Shown here in pieces: positions 1 through 11,119 of a stretch of 64,000 nucleotides of DNA. Below the pieces are notes generated by a model. The model saw only the letters and a list, made by a program, of their open reading frames with translations, had not been told where the DNA came from and ran no database searches. The stretch is from Tipula vernalis (taxonomy: Eukaryota > Arthropoda > Insecta > Diptera > Tipulidae). The stretch is from the NCBI GenBank assembly GCA_958295665.1, contig OY282560.1, forward strand, positions 306,943,236-307,007,235, given 5' to 3'. Positions within the stretch are counted from its first letter, which is position 1, and each line of letters starts with the position of its first letter. Made by a program: the position numbers and the translations under genes.

Positions 1-1500
1 CATCTCGAGGCTAATTGCACACTTAAAAAAATATTGCTTATGTAATGTAAATTGATCAATTGATCAGAAATAAAGACATGATAGGTCCAGTGGAAGGCTG
101 TATTACAAAATAATACAAAGCTTGCATTAAAAATTTTAGTGCAACATTCCATTAGAATGTAAAGCAAGTTGTAGAAGAACCGTCAATCAATTGCATTAAA
201 ATTTATAAAAGACTGCATTAATAAAATATTTTAAAAGTATTAAATTTTAAAGCAAGTTGTATTAAAAGTTGCGTAAGATTAGCCCTTTTTTATCTGGGGT
301 TTGGTCATTTGTTCTTTGTTTTTGGTACCTTGAGAGTCGAAATCTCAGAGAGCAGTTTACTTTAAAAAACCAAACATTCATCTTTCTATTGGCGGGCGGG
401 CTACTTCACTTTATAGTCGCCTAAGGTAATAAATTATAAAAACTGAAAAGCTTACCTTTATAATAGACATTGTCGAATTCAGAAAACCCAATTATTTTAT
501 TTGTCATTTAGTCGGTTTGATTTAGCGAATTTTATATCAGTAAAGCAAAACATGTGCATGTATTTATTATTCATGTGTACATTTAAGTCCGCTTATTTTA
601 GCAAATTTTATGTTGGCATAATTTTTCAATTTGAGCAGGTTGCTTTAAATAGTTTTATTAAAAATATTTGTTAATGCAAATACTGCTTTAGAAATCTTTA
701 TAATTACGTTAAAATTCATTTTAATGCAATCATTACTTTACAATTTAATAATAACTTGTATTACATGAGTCTTACATTAAAAATTAAAGTTTTTTTTTTA
801 ATTGTGTGATGTCTTTTCTTTCTAAAATTAGGGGCCCATTGAATATTAATCGACAAAGCGTTTGTTTAATAAAAATTCGGTCTTGCCGACTTTCATTGTA
901 AAACTAGATGGTGAATCACGCGAGGATTTAAACTTACTCGATTTGAGAGTTTTACTTGTTTGCACCAGAGACCGAAGAGTTATGAGACAAATTATGTAAG
1001 TTACACTTAACTGATTTTTCCAAAAAGTTGTTTTATGTTTACCGTCAGAAATAGTTAAAGCGAATTTTAATTTATTATGATTATTTCAAAAAGTATAACA
1101 CAAAAAAGTATATTATAAAGTCCCACTTATTAATCGATTTTAAAATGCACTCATACGCAAATTCAGGAACGTGGCGAAAATTGGGCAAGAAAGGAAAATC
1201 CTAAGCGAGATAGTTGTCTAGGTGAGGGAAATACATCAGAATTGCGGTTCTGTGAGATCGTCCCTACAAAAAGTTTCTGGAAATAACAAAAAATCAAGGA
1301 AGAAAATGAGGTACCAGTTCATTTTCTTGCAAATATTTTCAACATGAAGTTTTATGGGTGTTGATCAGGATAAAGAAGAGGATAAGATATAGCTAATGAC
1401 ATCGAGGGAATGGTTAAGCGCGTGAAATATATATTAAAATATAGAGCGAGTTGTCTATAATCATGACCTCAGAAATTTAATTCGGCGTTAGGCCACTGAA
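1..1500. other. Gene-free AT-rich intronic DNA
   Basis: No coding exon, RNA gene or intact element is recognisable. Positions 110-290 repeat short motifs based on TGCATTAAAA and GCAAGTTGTA, and 600-790 carries the same motif inverted (TTTTAATGCA), so this may be an eroded inverted-repeat element. By inference it is a 3' intron of the CREB gene. Confidence 0.4.
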
Positions 1501-1512
1501 TTGTGCTAGTGA

Positions 1513-1666
1513 AATTTAAATCTTCTAAGAACGAAAGCGTCGCACATGAAGAGCAAATGCTCGGATGGCTCCTTTACTAGATTATAGAATCTGCAATGAT
1601 CTGTTAGGGATGTCCACATTCTTTCGAAATGGCCACTGAGAGCCGTATCATGTCCCAAGTAATTAA
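1513..1666 (-). pseudogene. LINE ORF2 C-terminal zinc-motif fragment
   Basis: The minus strand encodes a short stretch containing CRFYNLVKEPSEHLLF followed by MC. This matches the cysteine-histidine region (C-x2-C...H...C) that follows RNase H in I- and R1-type LINEs; the second Cys is Tyr here. No reverse transcriptase remains nearby, so it is a dead 3' fragment. The assignment rests on motif shape only. Confidence 0.5.
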
Positions 1667-2155
1667 TGATGGGCAATCCATCTTGGCTGCCTATTCAAAT
1701 GTATAATATTATAACTCAGACTCCTAATTCCATTACCCAGTTGGCTTTTGGAGTAGGCAATGCTAGGCTCAGGACATTCTTGCACAGTACAGCGGTTCGC
1801 TGAATCGCTTTTATAGCAGAGTAGCCGGGAGACCACAAAATGAATAATTTTGCTTTGACCAGTTCTTTCTATGATGTTTCAGTACCAGTGCCAATTTAGA
1901 ATTAAAACCGAACCTAGTAACGATAACAGGGTAGGTATCGTCCGGGATTATATATCTTAATTTTTCCTCAGTTTCTTTTTGAGACATTGAAGTACCATTA
2001 TGATGATTACATATGGATCGGGGTGGAAACTGATTTGCCAGATTAATAATTCGGTACTTTTTATTATTGGGTACTTTTATTCAGTGACACAGTTTAGTTG
2101 TCAAAACATTTGACTCATTCGCAACATAAAATAATTTCTACCAATTTTATAGAAA

Positions 2156-3790
2156 ATGGACAGAAAAACTAATGTCAGGGAAATTTTAGTTTTAATGCTT
2201 CAAAAAAGTATGTGTAAAATTTGTGAAAGTTCGTTTACCGGGACTAACTTAACCAATTTAAAAAAAAATTAAGAAATAGCAAGAAAAATTATATGTAGAG
2301 CTATAAAATCAAATCTATTTGAGGAAGTTCTACCAAAAAAATAAAATAAATAAATATTTGTATTGAACTGTCCTCGAACGAATTAATTAGGTCCTACATC
2401 GACCTAGTAACAATGGATGATCGGCCGTTTTATTTATTAGACGCGTCCACATTTAAAACTATAGGAAGTCCGCTTTTTAAGGGATTAGGATTTCAATTAT
2501 AAACTCCCGTAATGTAATGGGGGAACCGCATTTCGATATAAATAAAAAATAACAGATAATGGTCGCAATATAATAAAAATGGTTGAGCTGATGAATATTA
2601 GTTCAGCTTCCGATTTTAATTTTACTGTCCCAGTAACGGATTCAAATAATGATGAACATTACGAAAATATTTTTTAAGATAAGTATTGCTGATCTTTTCA
2701 CATAAACCACAGGATTAACGCGTTATGAAATAAAATCGATAAGGTGTGTGGCATACACTTTGCAGCTTGCTGTTAATGATGCTTTAGAGCATGCTTTTCA
2801 TAAATAAATAAATACTAAATTATTTATAAAATACTATAATAAATAAATAAATTTGTATCAGCTACTATTAGCCATGCCAGAGCCGATGCGAAATTTCTAA
2901 AAAGTCTATCAAATCGTTATACTGAAAAAGGCACAGAATTCTATCTATTTTGACTTCTTTGATGAATACGATTCCATCTATCGATATTCCAGCAAGGTGG
3001 AGCATACACAGTTTTGTGATGAGCATTTAATTGGAAATTTTAATTTACATCGGAAAAGTGGGATTCAATTAAAAACATGGCTTGTTTTATTATGTTATGG
3101 CTAAATTTAAAGTTAGAGTTGAAAGAATTAGGCACACAATTACCAAAAAATTTGACTGAAAATATAGAAACTCGTGAAATTAATTTGTTGAAGAACGATG
3201 CAATGACCGGAGCTTTGTACTTGGTTCCTGGACTCAAACGTGTCCTTAATAGTAACGAAAAGGAAGTGGTAATAAAATATTTGAAGGAAGTAACATCTAA
3301 AATGTTAGCAGCAAAGCAAACTGTTTGTATGATTTCCTTTTTAATTAAGCTTATGTGGGCGATCTTTATTTTTATATTCTTAAAATGTAAATTTGATATA
3401 TTTTCCAGATTTGTCAAACTAGAGCAACAAATGCCCATGGGCTTAGTTAAAAACTCTTCCATGCAAAGTTCTAGTTCCCTTCTCGGAAACTATCTAAACA
3501 ATTTAGAGGCATATTCATCTTCGGACGAAGAAAACAAAAATAATTTTAGTTTGGGGAAAGAATTTGTAGAAGGCAAACATGGACAAATCACGATTTAATG
3601 GAATACTGGAAAAAATATGAAATGATGCAAATTGCTTCCATTTTATAAGCGGTACCAGCCGCCACGCAAGTTAGACTCGAGCAAGCTTTTTCCGATTTAA
3701 AACTAATTTTGAATGTCCTAAGAACATATTTAATTGAAATTAATTTGAAAAACATATTGTTTATGAAACTAACAAAAAATATTTTTTTTG
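2156..3790 (+). pseudogene. hAT-family transposase pseudogene
   Basis: Broken pieces of a hAT cut-and-paste transposase lie in the expected order. Around 2156-2275 there is a BED-type zinc finger remnant (CKICESSF). Around 2405-2510 there is a stretch with DDRPF, like the conserved region before the catalytic core. Around 2745-2790 there is CVAYTLQLAVNDAL, the C-x2-H-like motif of hAT enzymes with Tyr for His. Residues around 3190-3300 (NDAMTGALYLVPGLK) resemble the region before the dimerisation domain. At 3650-3775 comes the C-terminal hAT dimerisation domain (VPATQVRLEQAFSD, then NLKNILFMKL). Stops and frame changes separate these pieces and no terminal repeats were identified, so it is an old dead copy. 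An open stretch at 3077-3598 is part of it, not an independent gene. Confidence 0.72.
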
Positions 3791-5625
3791 TATTTGTTTG
3801 TTTGTTTTTAATTTACAATGTTGTTCGACTCAAGCCATTCCTAACTCATTCGCAGTTTACTTTTAATATAGTACTTTACTATCAATACTAAGCGATTTTA
3901 CAACCGCAATTGGGCGATTTATGTATGGCTCAGAATTCGGGTTAAGAAATCATCATCATATTTTGAACAGTACATCACACGCATGATGCTTCTCAGCAAT
4001 ATCATCAACCATCTGGTGTCATCATCCGATCAACTCTCAACTCTCACACCCATCAACAAAACTGATCATCATCTATAGTACAACTTCATCTTTTCGGTAT
4101 TTGTAAGGTATTTTGATTTTAGCAGAGGTCATAGAGGGCATAAAGCACTATTAAAAGAATAAACCTCTCCTTGATATTCTCTGCCACACTATTATCATGA
4201 GTGACAAGAGTTCTGATATATCAGAAATGCAGCGCTCATTCAAATGTATAGATATAGCACTATTAATATTCTTTGCGTCATTTTCTAATAGCACAGATTG
4301 GATAAAATATCGGATCAGAAACTAAAAATTGTAATATTTGAGCAAGTAGTTCACCAGCCACAGTGATACCATACAGTTATGCAAGGATTCGATTTTATTT
4401 TCGGTATAAGATGTTGTATGAGGTATTTCATTTTTACGTGAACACCCCTGATTAAAAAAATGCCCTATAACTAACGGATTCTGAGCAAATCTCGTTAGTA
4501 TAGCCTTCGATAATTTCTTCCACAAGAATCATCCTCCCGAATAAGAGATTAATTTGTACGTTGCGCAAAGATGAACCACATTTTCTACACAAATTCATAA
4601 CGGTATTCTCTTTTTATTACTTCGATGTGAGCAAAAACATATTATAAAAATATAGCAAAATTATTTTGGAGATATATAAATAATTATTCAATTTAACTAT
4701 TTATTAAGAATTTCCTACTTTTCCTATTACTAGCAATATGTCTGTGAATAAGTACTAAGCGACATTTGTTGTTCCAATCGTATAACCTTATGATAATTAC
4801 AATCGCGTTTATTCCAAACGATTTTTTTTAAACTAAAAATAACTCTTTTATTCGATCTCTGGTTTACACATTTATTGAACAAAAAAATGGCCACCTCGCT
4901 GAAATGACCTCTGCAAAATTGGCATTAACTTAAAATCGGTCTTTTGGAACATGTCAAATGTTAGTGGACACTTCTTATTGAATCACAAGATCCCTTTTGA
5001 CTTCTTCACAATACGACAAATTGTTTTTTCAGAAGAGTGCATCAATTATTTAACTAAAGCTTCAACACTTGCTCGTAAACATGTTCTAACAAAACATGTA
5101 TTTGTACCTGAAAATTGCTCTATATTTTCCGATAATGGGCAAATACACCACGATAATCTACCACATTGCAATTCGAAAGTCTGAAAATTTTACTCGATCG
5201 ATTTTACCAAGCAAATCTTAATTTCAATTTTTATTGTTTTCAATATTCTTACGAAAACTGCCGCATCTCATCATATGAAAACTGCTTGCTTACTAAACGA
5301 TAGAACATTTACCCGCGACGTCCGTCAAAAATTGAAGCGGTTACTTTCTTTAAACACAATACCCGCGAGTCTTCTTGCATTAAATGAAGCATCGTCCGTT
5401 TTAAATAACAACATACAAAAAATAATCAAGCCAATACCAGTTCATTAACCGTCAAGTGTAAATTAAAAAAAACATAAAATAACGTCGAAGTGTCCTCACC
5501 AAGGATGACTAGACCTAAGTTGAATGATAGAAATGCAGCAACAAAGTCTGAAAATATTGCATCCTCTCAATCAAACAATAATAATGGCTCGCCTAAAATT
5601 GTTGGTTCCAGCCAGGTAAGCTGAG
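3791..5625. other. No recognisable gene
   Basis: AT-rich sequence with only short open frames. The longest plus-strand frame (4951-5184) encodes about 77 residues with no motif I recognise. No tRNA, repeat array or terminal repeats were seen. Confidence 0.4.
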
Positions 5626-6480
5626 CCATGGTTCAATCGTCGCTTAAAAGAAATCGTCGCTTTTAAGCGTTCTGGAAGAGGTAAACGACCAACTATTTTT
5701 AGTAAATTAGGCAGAGAGTTCAAATTTCTCAACGATTTTTTTCCAGATAGAAAGTAAAATTTCGGTAAACCCAAACTAGGTAAGTTGCTAGTTTTTTTCC
5801 AGAACTCCTTTGATGGTTCGGATCTGTTAAATTCTCATATGACATTGTCAGTTGCAAAAATACATAATGTTACAAGCTAATTCAATTCCTCAGAAATTAT
5901 AAATGGGTTGGAATGTTTAAATATCACAAGTGGTGTAGGTCCCGATGGTATTTCATCTTTGATCTTGAGGAAATGTGCGCATTCTATGGTGTCACTTTTG
6001 CATTATTTATTTAACTTAAATCTGTCGAGTGGTTCTATTTTCAAATCTGGCAAAATTAGCGATATGTACTACTTTTTGTTATACCTAAACTTCTCGAATC
6101 TTTAGTTAAATCTAGAATAGTACTTCATATAAAAAATAAAATCAGTTCACGTCAACATGGTTTTATTCAAGTAAATTAACAATTAAACTTGACGGTATTC
6201 TCACAAATTCTCCACAAAATTCTTCTTCGGAAATTAATTGACTTGGGATTAAATTTCAATCCTGTTAATTGGATTCCATCTTACTCAGCAGTACGACAGC
6301 AATGTGTGAATATCTCATACAGATTGTGTCTTCCGGATTTAACAGACAGGTCCGATCGGCAAAGTTTACAATATCTGTGATCTTGGTGCGATTGATTCTT
6401 TATTGGGTTTCATTAAACGTAATGAGAGGGAATTTTGTGATCCATTCACTCTAAAATTTAACTACACGTTACCAAACACA
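5626..6480 (+). pseudogene. Decayed non-LTR retrotransposon reverse transcriptase
   Basis: Several frames carry consecutive pieces of a LINE ORF2. PWFNRRLKEIVAFKR at about 5626 is the linker between endonuclease and reverse transcriptase. SGVGPDGISSLILRKCA at about 5925 is the start of the RT domain. LVKSRIVLHIKN then SSRQHGF around 6100-6170 is the next RT block. HKILLRKLIDLGLN near 6200 follows, and LGFIKRNEREFCDP near 6390 is a C-terminal block. The YADD/FADD catalytic block is missing. The order fits a Jockey- or R1-like element that lost its 5' end and centre. Confidence 0.68.
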
Positions 6481-7854
6481 TTCTGATAGAATTCAAAATA
6501 ATTCAAAAGCATTTCTTGATTTATGCATTGTGGCGTTTACTTAATTTGAACCATGGTTTTTTCCGTGAACCGTCTTTTGTTATTAAATTTACAAACCTTA
6601 CCGAGTAGACGTAAAATGGCTTGGCTTTGAAAAATTTAGCGTTTTTGCTCCTCAACATGCCATTAGATCATGTTCTGATTTTTTACGTTCCGTTACATTC
6701 CGTTTTGTAATAACAACTTTAGTAATACAGAACCGATTTTAAATATTTTAAATGCGTTGAACGAAAATTGTGTCAGCTTTGATTTTAATATTTCAAGAGA
6801 GTTGTTTAAAAGTTGGATAAGGAAAAAATAACTTTTTTTCATCAGAAGGGAATAAAAACAAACTGAAGAGTAGTTATAAACGCTATTTAATTATAAGTTT
6901 ATATTTATAGCGCGTAACTAAAAAATAAATATTTGAAAATTGATAAGCAGTTTTTTAATTAATTGAGAATTTGCAACCGAGTGCTGTTTTATTGAACACC
7001 AATGTACTTTTGAAAATTTCACATCAAGCTGAGATTCTAAAATTTATTTGATACATTTTCTTATTCACTTCGCCTAATTAAAAAACACGTATCGATTAAA
7101 GTGAATTTTTGTTTGTTTATTCAGAGTTTTAAAAATGAATGGTATGGAGATAACAAAGCCTTGTTCTCTGAAAAGATACCTTTGCAACTGGCGCAGTGTT
7201 GCTTGTGTGCTGTGTGATGGCTGATTTGGTAAGTTAAGTTTAAAATTATTGCTCGATGTGTGCTCGACATTGCAGCTTGTATCTTGACAGTTCTTATTAT
7301 GACTGCTGCAATGAGGATTTCTCCAGAATTGTCTGAACGCTACCTAAATTAGAAAGAAGGTGCTCGATTTTTATACTCTTGTTAATTAAAAACGTTTTTT
7401 GTACGATACGTACATGTAGACTTTTGCTTTCCTTTTTTGCTTATTTGCAGGTTCTTGTTTTATTTATTTATCATATCATATGACAAAGCCAACATTTTGT
7501 CCTGACCCTTTCTGATATTGACGAAAACCACTGAAAATTTTCTCTACAAGGAATAATTTAATTCATACTTTTTTGTTTATTTCTACGGTAGTTTTTCGGA
7601 GCAGGTTCGTTCGCCGTTTTCTATTTTTTTTTTTTTCATTTTTTTTGTAAACTAAAATTTTAAAAGTACTCGTTCTCAATATCTACTTTACCGACTTTAA
7701 TGGTTGATGGGTGTAGTGGTATCATTTTTATTGAAGGAAAAGCGAGTTTTCTGAGGAATGAAATGTTTGGTGACCTTCGACACAAGGGGTCACCAATTTT
7801 TATATTTTTTTTTCTGAAAGCTTTAAAATCGAACAACAAAATACAAAAAATGAG
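6481..7854. other. No recognisable gene
   Basis: Likely intronic DNA, possibly with the eroded tail of the LINE just upstream. It contains a T-rich run near 7624-7648. Nothing else is supported. Confidence 0.35.
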
Positions 7855-8222
7855 TTATATTCCATTAATAAAATGTGATTTTTTAAATATAACTGGATCT
7901 GAATATTTTAAACAAAAAGTGTTTTGAATCTTCTTTTCGGTTTCCATTCTTGAATTTTTGACAAGATCGATTTTTTCATCCTGAATCTTTTTTGCTCTAT
8001 TTACCATATAATACGACACTCCGAATTTGTCTTGAATTCTCCGAATAAACCAACTTTTTGGTGGCGATGGCGATGTTACAATCACATACTTTTTATTTGT
8101 TGCTGTAGAACTTTCATATTTTTCTCGTAATTGTTGAATAAATTCCATATTATCGATTACAATGTCATTATCAGCATGCCCGGAACTAAACGATAATTGA
8201 AATAATTCCATAGAAATTTAAC
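7855..8222 (-). pseudogene. Downstream part of a decayed multicopy gene
   Basis: A 118-residue minus-strand frame starts at 8211. Residues 50-75 contain a helix-turn-helix-like stretch, PPKSWFIRRIQDKFGVSYYM, preceding NRAKKIQDEK. Many insect and cnidarian genomes hold repeated genes of unknown function with the pattern P-x-SW-x-(x)-RKI-x-x-x-FGVS-x-YM, so I read this as a transposon-like multicopy gene. The upstream part of the same gene lies at 15685-15870, beyond the foldback element, and a stop now separates the two halves. The name of the family is not known to me. Confidence 0.5.
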
Positions 8223-8233
8223 TGTGACATATA
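8223..8233. repeat. Target-site duplication, left, of foldback element
   Basis: TGTGACATATA occurs here and again at 15674-15684, exactly flanking the foldback plus Gypsy composite. Confidence 0.7.
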
Positions 8234-8301
8234 TATGATTTTAATACGAGTATGTTCCGAAGATTGTAAGAGAATTCAATCCAGTTTCGAACTGATGAGC
8301 T

Positions 8302-8903
8302 TGTAGCGATTTACTTATTCAATCGCTTCATTTCGTACATCACCACAAATATTAATTATTCATGATTATAAATAAATTCCATCTACAACTCTTCTCCACT
8401 GTCTATATACAGTCTATGCCTGTTCGTCTATATAATTATGCCAGTGTCTCAAATAGACACTCACGAAAGACATACATAAAACACACGAAAGACATTACAC
8501 AAATGTCATAACACTCTCGTCATGTTTTGTTCGCGACACACCATCGCCCGCTTTTTGCTCTTTTCCTTGTTCGGGTCTTCGCCATTACCAAAAAGAAAAA
8601 GATACACTCTCGTTTCGACCTTAAAAGCATTACGTTGCATTATTAAAAATTGAGCCTTAATAAAATTATAATACAAAAATATGTTAATTGTGAATCCATT
8701 TAAATAAATTACAAGGTGGAATTATATTAAAATTACACACGTGGTGGTGGGATTTATCCTACATATTTATTTATATTAATTTTGGTGTTCTAAAATAAAT
8801 TACGTTCACATAGTGTATATTGTGTGACGCTAGATACGTAAATTAGTTTTTATTAGTTTTTCGTGAACAGTTTCAAATTTATTATTGTCGTTCAAACACG
8901 ATA
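8302..8903 (+). repeat. 5' long terminal repeat of Gypsy element
   Basis: 602 bp, starting TGTAGCGATT and ending ACACGATA. It matches 14237-14838 base for base as far as I can read. It should carry the element's promoter and polyadenylation signals, but no clear TATA box was assigned. Confidence 0.93.
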
Positions 8904-8905
8904 AC

Positions 8906-8920
8906 TGGTGACCCCAGACG
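8906..8920 (+). promoter_or_regulatory. Primer-binding site, probably tRNA-Trp
   Basis: TGGTGACCCC begins 2 nt after the LTR. This is the known form of the site complementary to the 3' end of tRNA-Trp in CsRn1/Kabuki elements. The match beyond the first ten bases is imperfect. Confidence 0.7.
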
Positions 8921-8996
8921 ACCGTTTTTACGGTATTTTCTCAGTAAAATAAACACGTCAAAACTAGGCAAAGCCATATTTATTGTTGCGTACAAC

Positions 8997-9027
<31 letters not shown>

Positions 9028-10180
9028 CGCACATATTAAAACAAAAAGGAAGTCGAACAGTGCAACGCCAACGGAGCAGCAACCCAATTTTTAAGGTTTA
9101 TTGTTTAAGACGGCCGGGTGCAAAGTGGCACCGGCCCTGTGGTAAGTTTTATTTCTAATTTACAATAAAATATTGCCCAATTGAACATACATATAAACGC
9201 CATATCATTTGTTTTCTTCTATTTTCCACAACGCATTATTTTTATTGCGAGCCAACAAAACAACATGGAGTCATAATTTCAAATCATACTACTGGAATTA
9301 ACAGAGAAGAATAAAATTTGCGCAACAAATTCAAAATATACAAACAATTATTAACATTTTTCATCAACATACATACGAAATAAAAATAAACAACAAAAAA
9401 AGGCGAGAAACATATACATACAACGATAAAAATCAACAGTTAGCGAAATACATAAAAGTTACAACGGGAGTTGTATATACATATATTATATATAATACAC
9501 AACAGTTACCACAAGGTACCTAAATAATCATTCGAGAGGACAATCAACAACAACCATAAAATTGAAGACAAAACTGATATAAACAGAGGGTGACAACATC
9601 AATCAACTATAAAAAAAAACCGCAAGTTTTAACACAAAAAATTTTTTTTATTTACTATAAAATTTTCAACATTTTTCGGCACCCCCAGTCAAACAATAAA
9701 CTTAAATTGTATTAATTTCTATTTTAAACTGGGCTGCCATTTAACGTAACAAATAAACATAAACAATTCAAAAAATTATATACATATACAAAGCAAACGA
9801 ATTATTTGTGAAATTTTCACCACCACGTCGGTCGCGTCTTCTTCGCATAAGTTCTCGGTTTGGTTGATCATATCTGGTTCTCTTTAACATATTTTGTTGT
9901 TTTATCGTTTTGTTTTGCAAATAATTATATTTTCGCATTTTATAAAAATACCAAAGCAATCACAATCATATTTTTGTTTCTCCGAGACATACATTTCACG
10001 AATAGAGACCCAACACGAAGTGGCGTCGCCTGCCATAGTTTGGGGCGTCTCGCTGAAGGTATTGTCACGGCTATATTTTTTATTTTTTATTTTTATTATT
10101 CTGTATCTAATTTGACATTGGGGATCGTCTAATCAGTTTGATAAGTTCATTATTCGCGGCACTCAGTTTAAATTCCTGAA
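8921..10180 (+). other. Long untranslated leader of the Gypsy element
   Basis: About 1.26 kb separate the primer site from gag. It includes an A run of about 28 bases (8997-9025) and is otherwise A-rich on the plus strand, without a long open frame. A leader of this length is longer than usual for Gypsy elements and may hold the packaging signal. Confidence 0.6.
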
Positions 10181-11119
10181 ATGCCTAACGGTGAAGAAAA
10201 CAAGCATACCACCGACAACACAAACGTGATGATTACGGACGATCAAACAACTTTGGAGGTCGCGGCGAGTAAAACAATCAAAGTTCAACCATTTTGGCCA
10301 GGAAACGCCCAAAACTGGTTTTTGCTAGCCGAAATTCAATTTAAACTCCAAGGAGTAATATCGGAAAAGGAAAAATATCTACATACGCTGTCGTCCTTGT
10401 CGCCGGAGACATGCAATAAAATTTCGGATTTTCTAACTAATCCCCCAATCACCGAACAATATACGACATTAAAGAACACATTGTTGGACCGCTTAGCGCC
10501 ATCGTCGGAGAGGCAATTAGAAGCCCTCATAACGGGTCAAGATATCGGCGACCGTAAACCATCTGACGCGTTAAGACACATCCGCACTCTCGCTGGCACA
10601 AATTTTCCGGATCACATAATAAAATCACTTTGGGTCAGGAAAATGCCCGAGGTAATTAAGATTGCCCTAATCGCGCAGCCAGAGTCCATTACGACTGACG
10701 CACTGGCCAAAACCGCCGATCGGATGTTTGAGGTAATTTCAATCGGCCAACAGTTTCCAAACATATCTCAAGTTAAGGCAAGACAATCACGTCCAACTGA
10801 GCGCACTGATCATGTCCCTTTAACTAGCCGAAACACTGGCACCATTGAAGATAGAATGAATCGGCTCGAGGCCAAATTAAATGCCTTGTTTCGAGACCGA
10901 TCTTCGGGACGATCGCAACAATCGCGACCGCGGTCACAATCACGCAGCCCCAGCAACTATTCACGCCGTCATGGCAGGTGTTGGTACCACGCAAAATTTG
11001 GTACGGCTGCGAAAAAATGCGTTCCGCCTTGCAACTTCAACACGTCGCAACCATCGACGTCACAAAACATCCACAATATGGATGTTGAAGTAGTAAATCA
11101 AAAAATAAAAAACTTGTAG
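10181..11119 (+). CDS. Gag polyprotein of the Gypsy element
   Basis: 312 codons starting ATGCCTAACGG. The middle (about residues 30-190) has the helical, Trp-containing character of a retrotransposon capsid ([15 protein letters not shown]). A basic Ser/Arg-rich stretch (residues about 235-262) precedes the nucleocapsid finger [18 protein letters not shown], which has the spacing C-x2-H-x9-C-x3-C. This CHCC finger replaces the usual CCHC knuckle and is the signature of CsRn1-type elements. The stop at 11117 lies just after a slippery heptamer, so pol should be made by ribosomal frameshifting. Gag forms the particle in which reverse transcription occurs. Confidence 0.9.
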   Translation: MPNGEENKHTTDNTNVMITDDQTTLEVAASKTIKVQPFWPGNAQNWFLLAEIQFKLQGVISEKEKYLHTLSSLSPETCNKISDFLTNPPITEQYTTLKNTLLDRLAPSSERQLEALITGQDIGDRKPSDALRHIRTLAGTNFPDHIIKSLWVRKMPEVIKIALIAQPESITTDALAKTADRMFEVISIGQQFPNISQVKARQSRPTERTDHVPLTSRNTGTIEDRMNRLEAKLNALFRDRSSGRSQQSRPRSQSRSPSNYSRRHGRCWYHAKFGTAAKKCVPPCNFNTSQPSTSQNIHNMDVEVVNQKIKNL

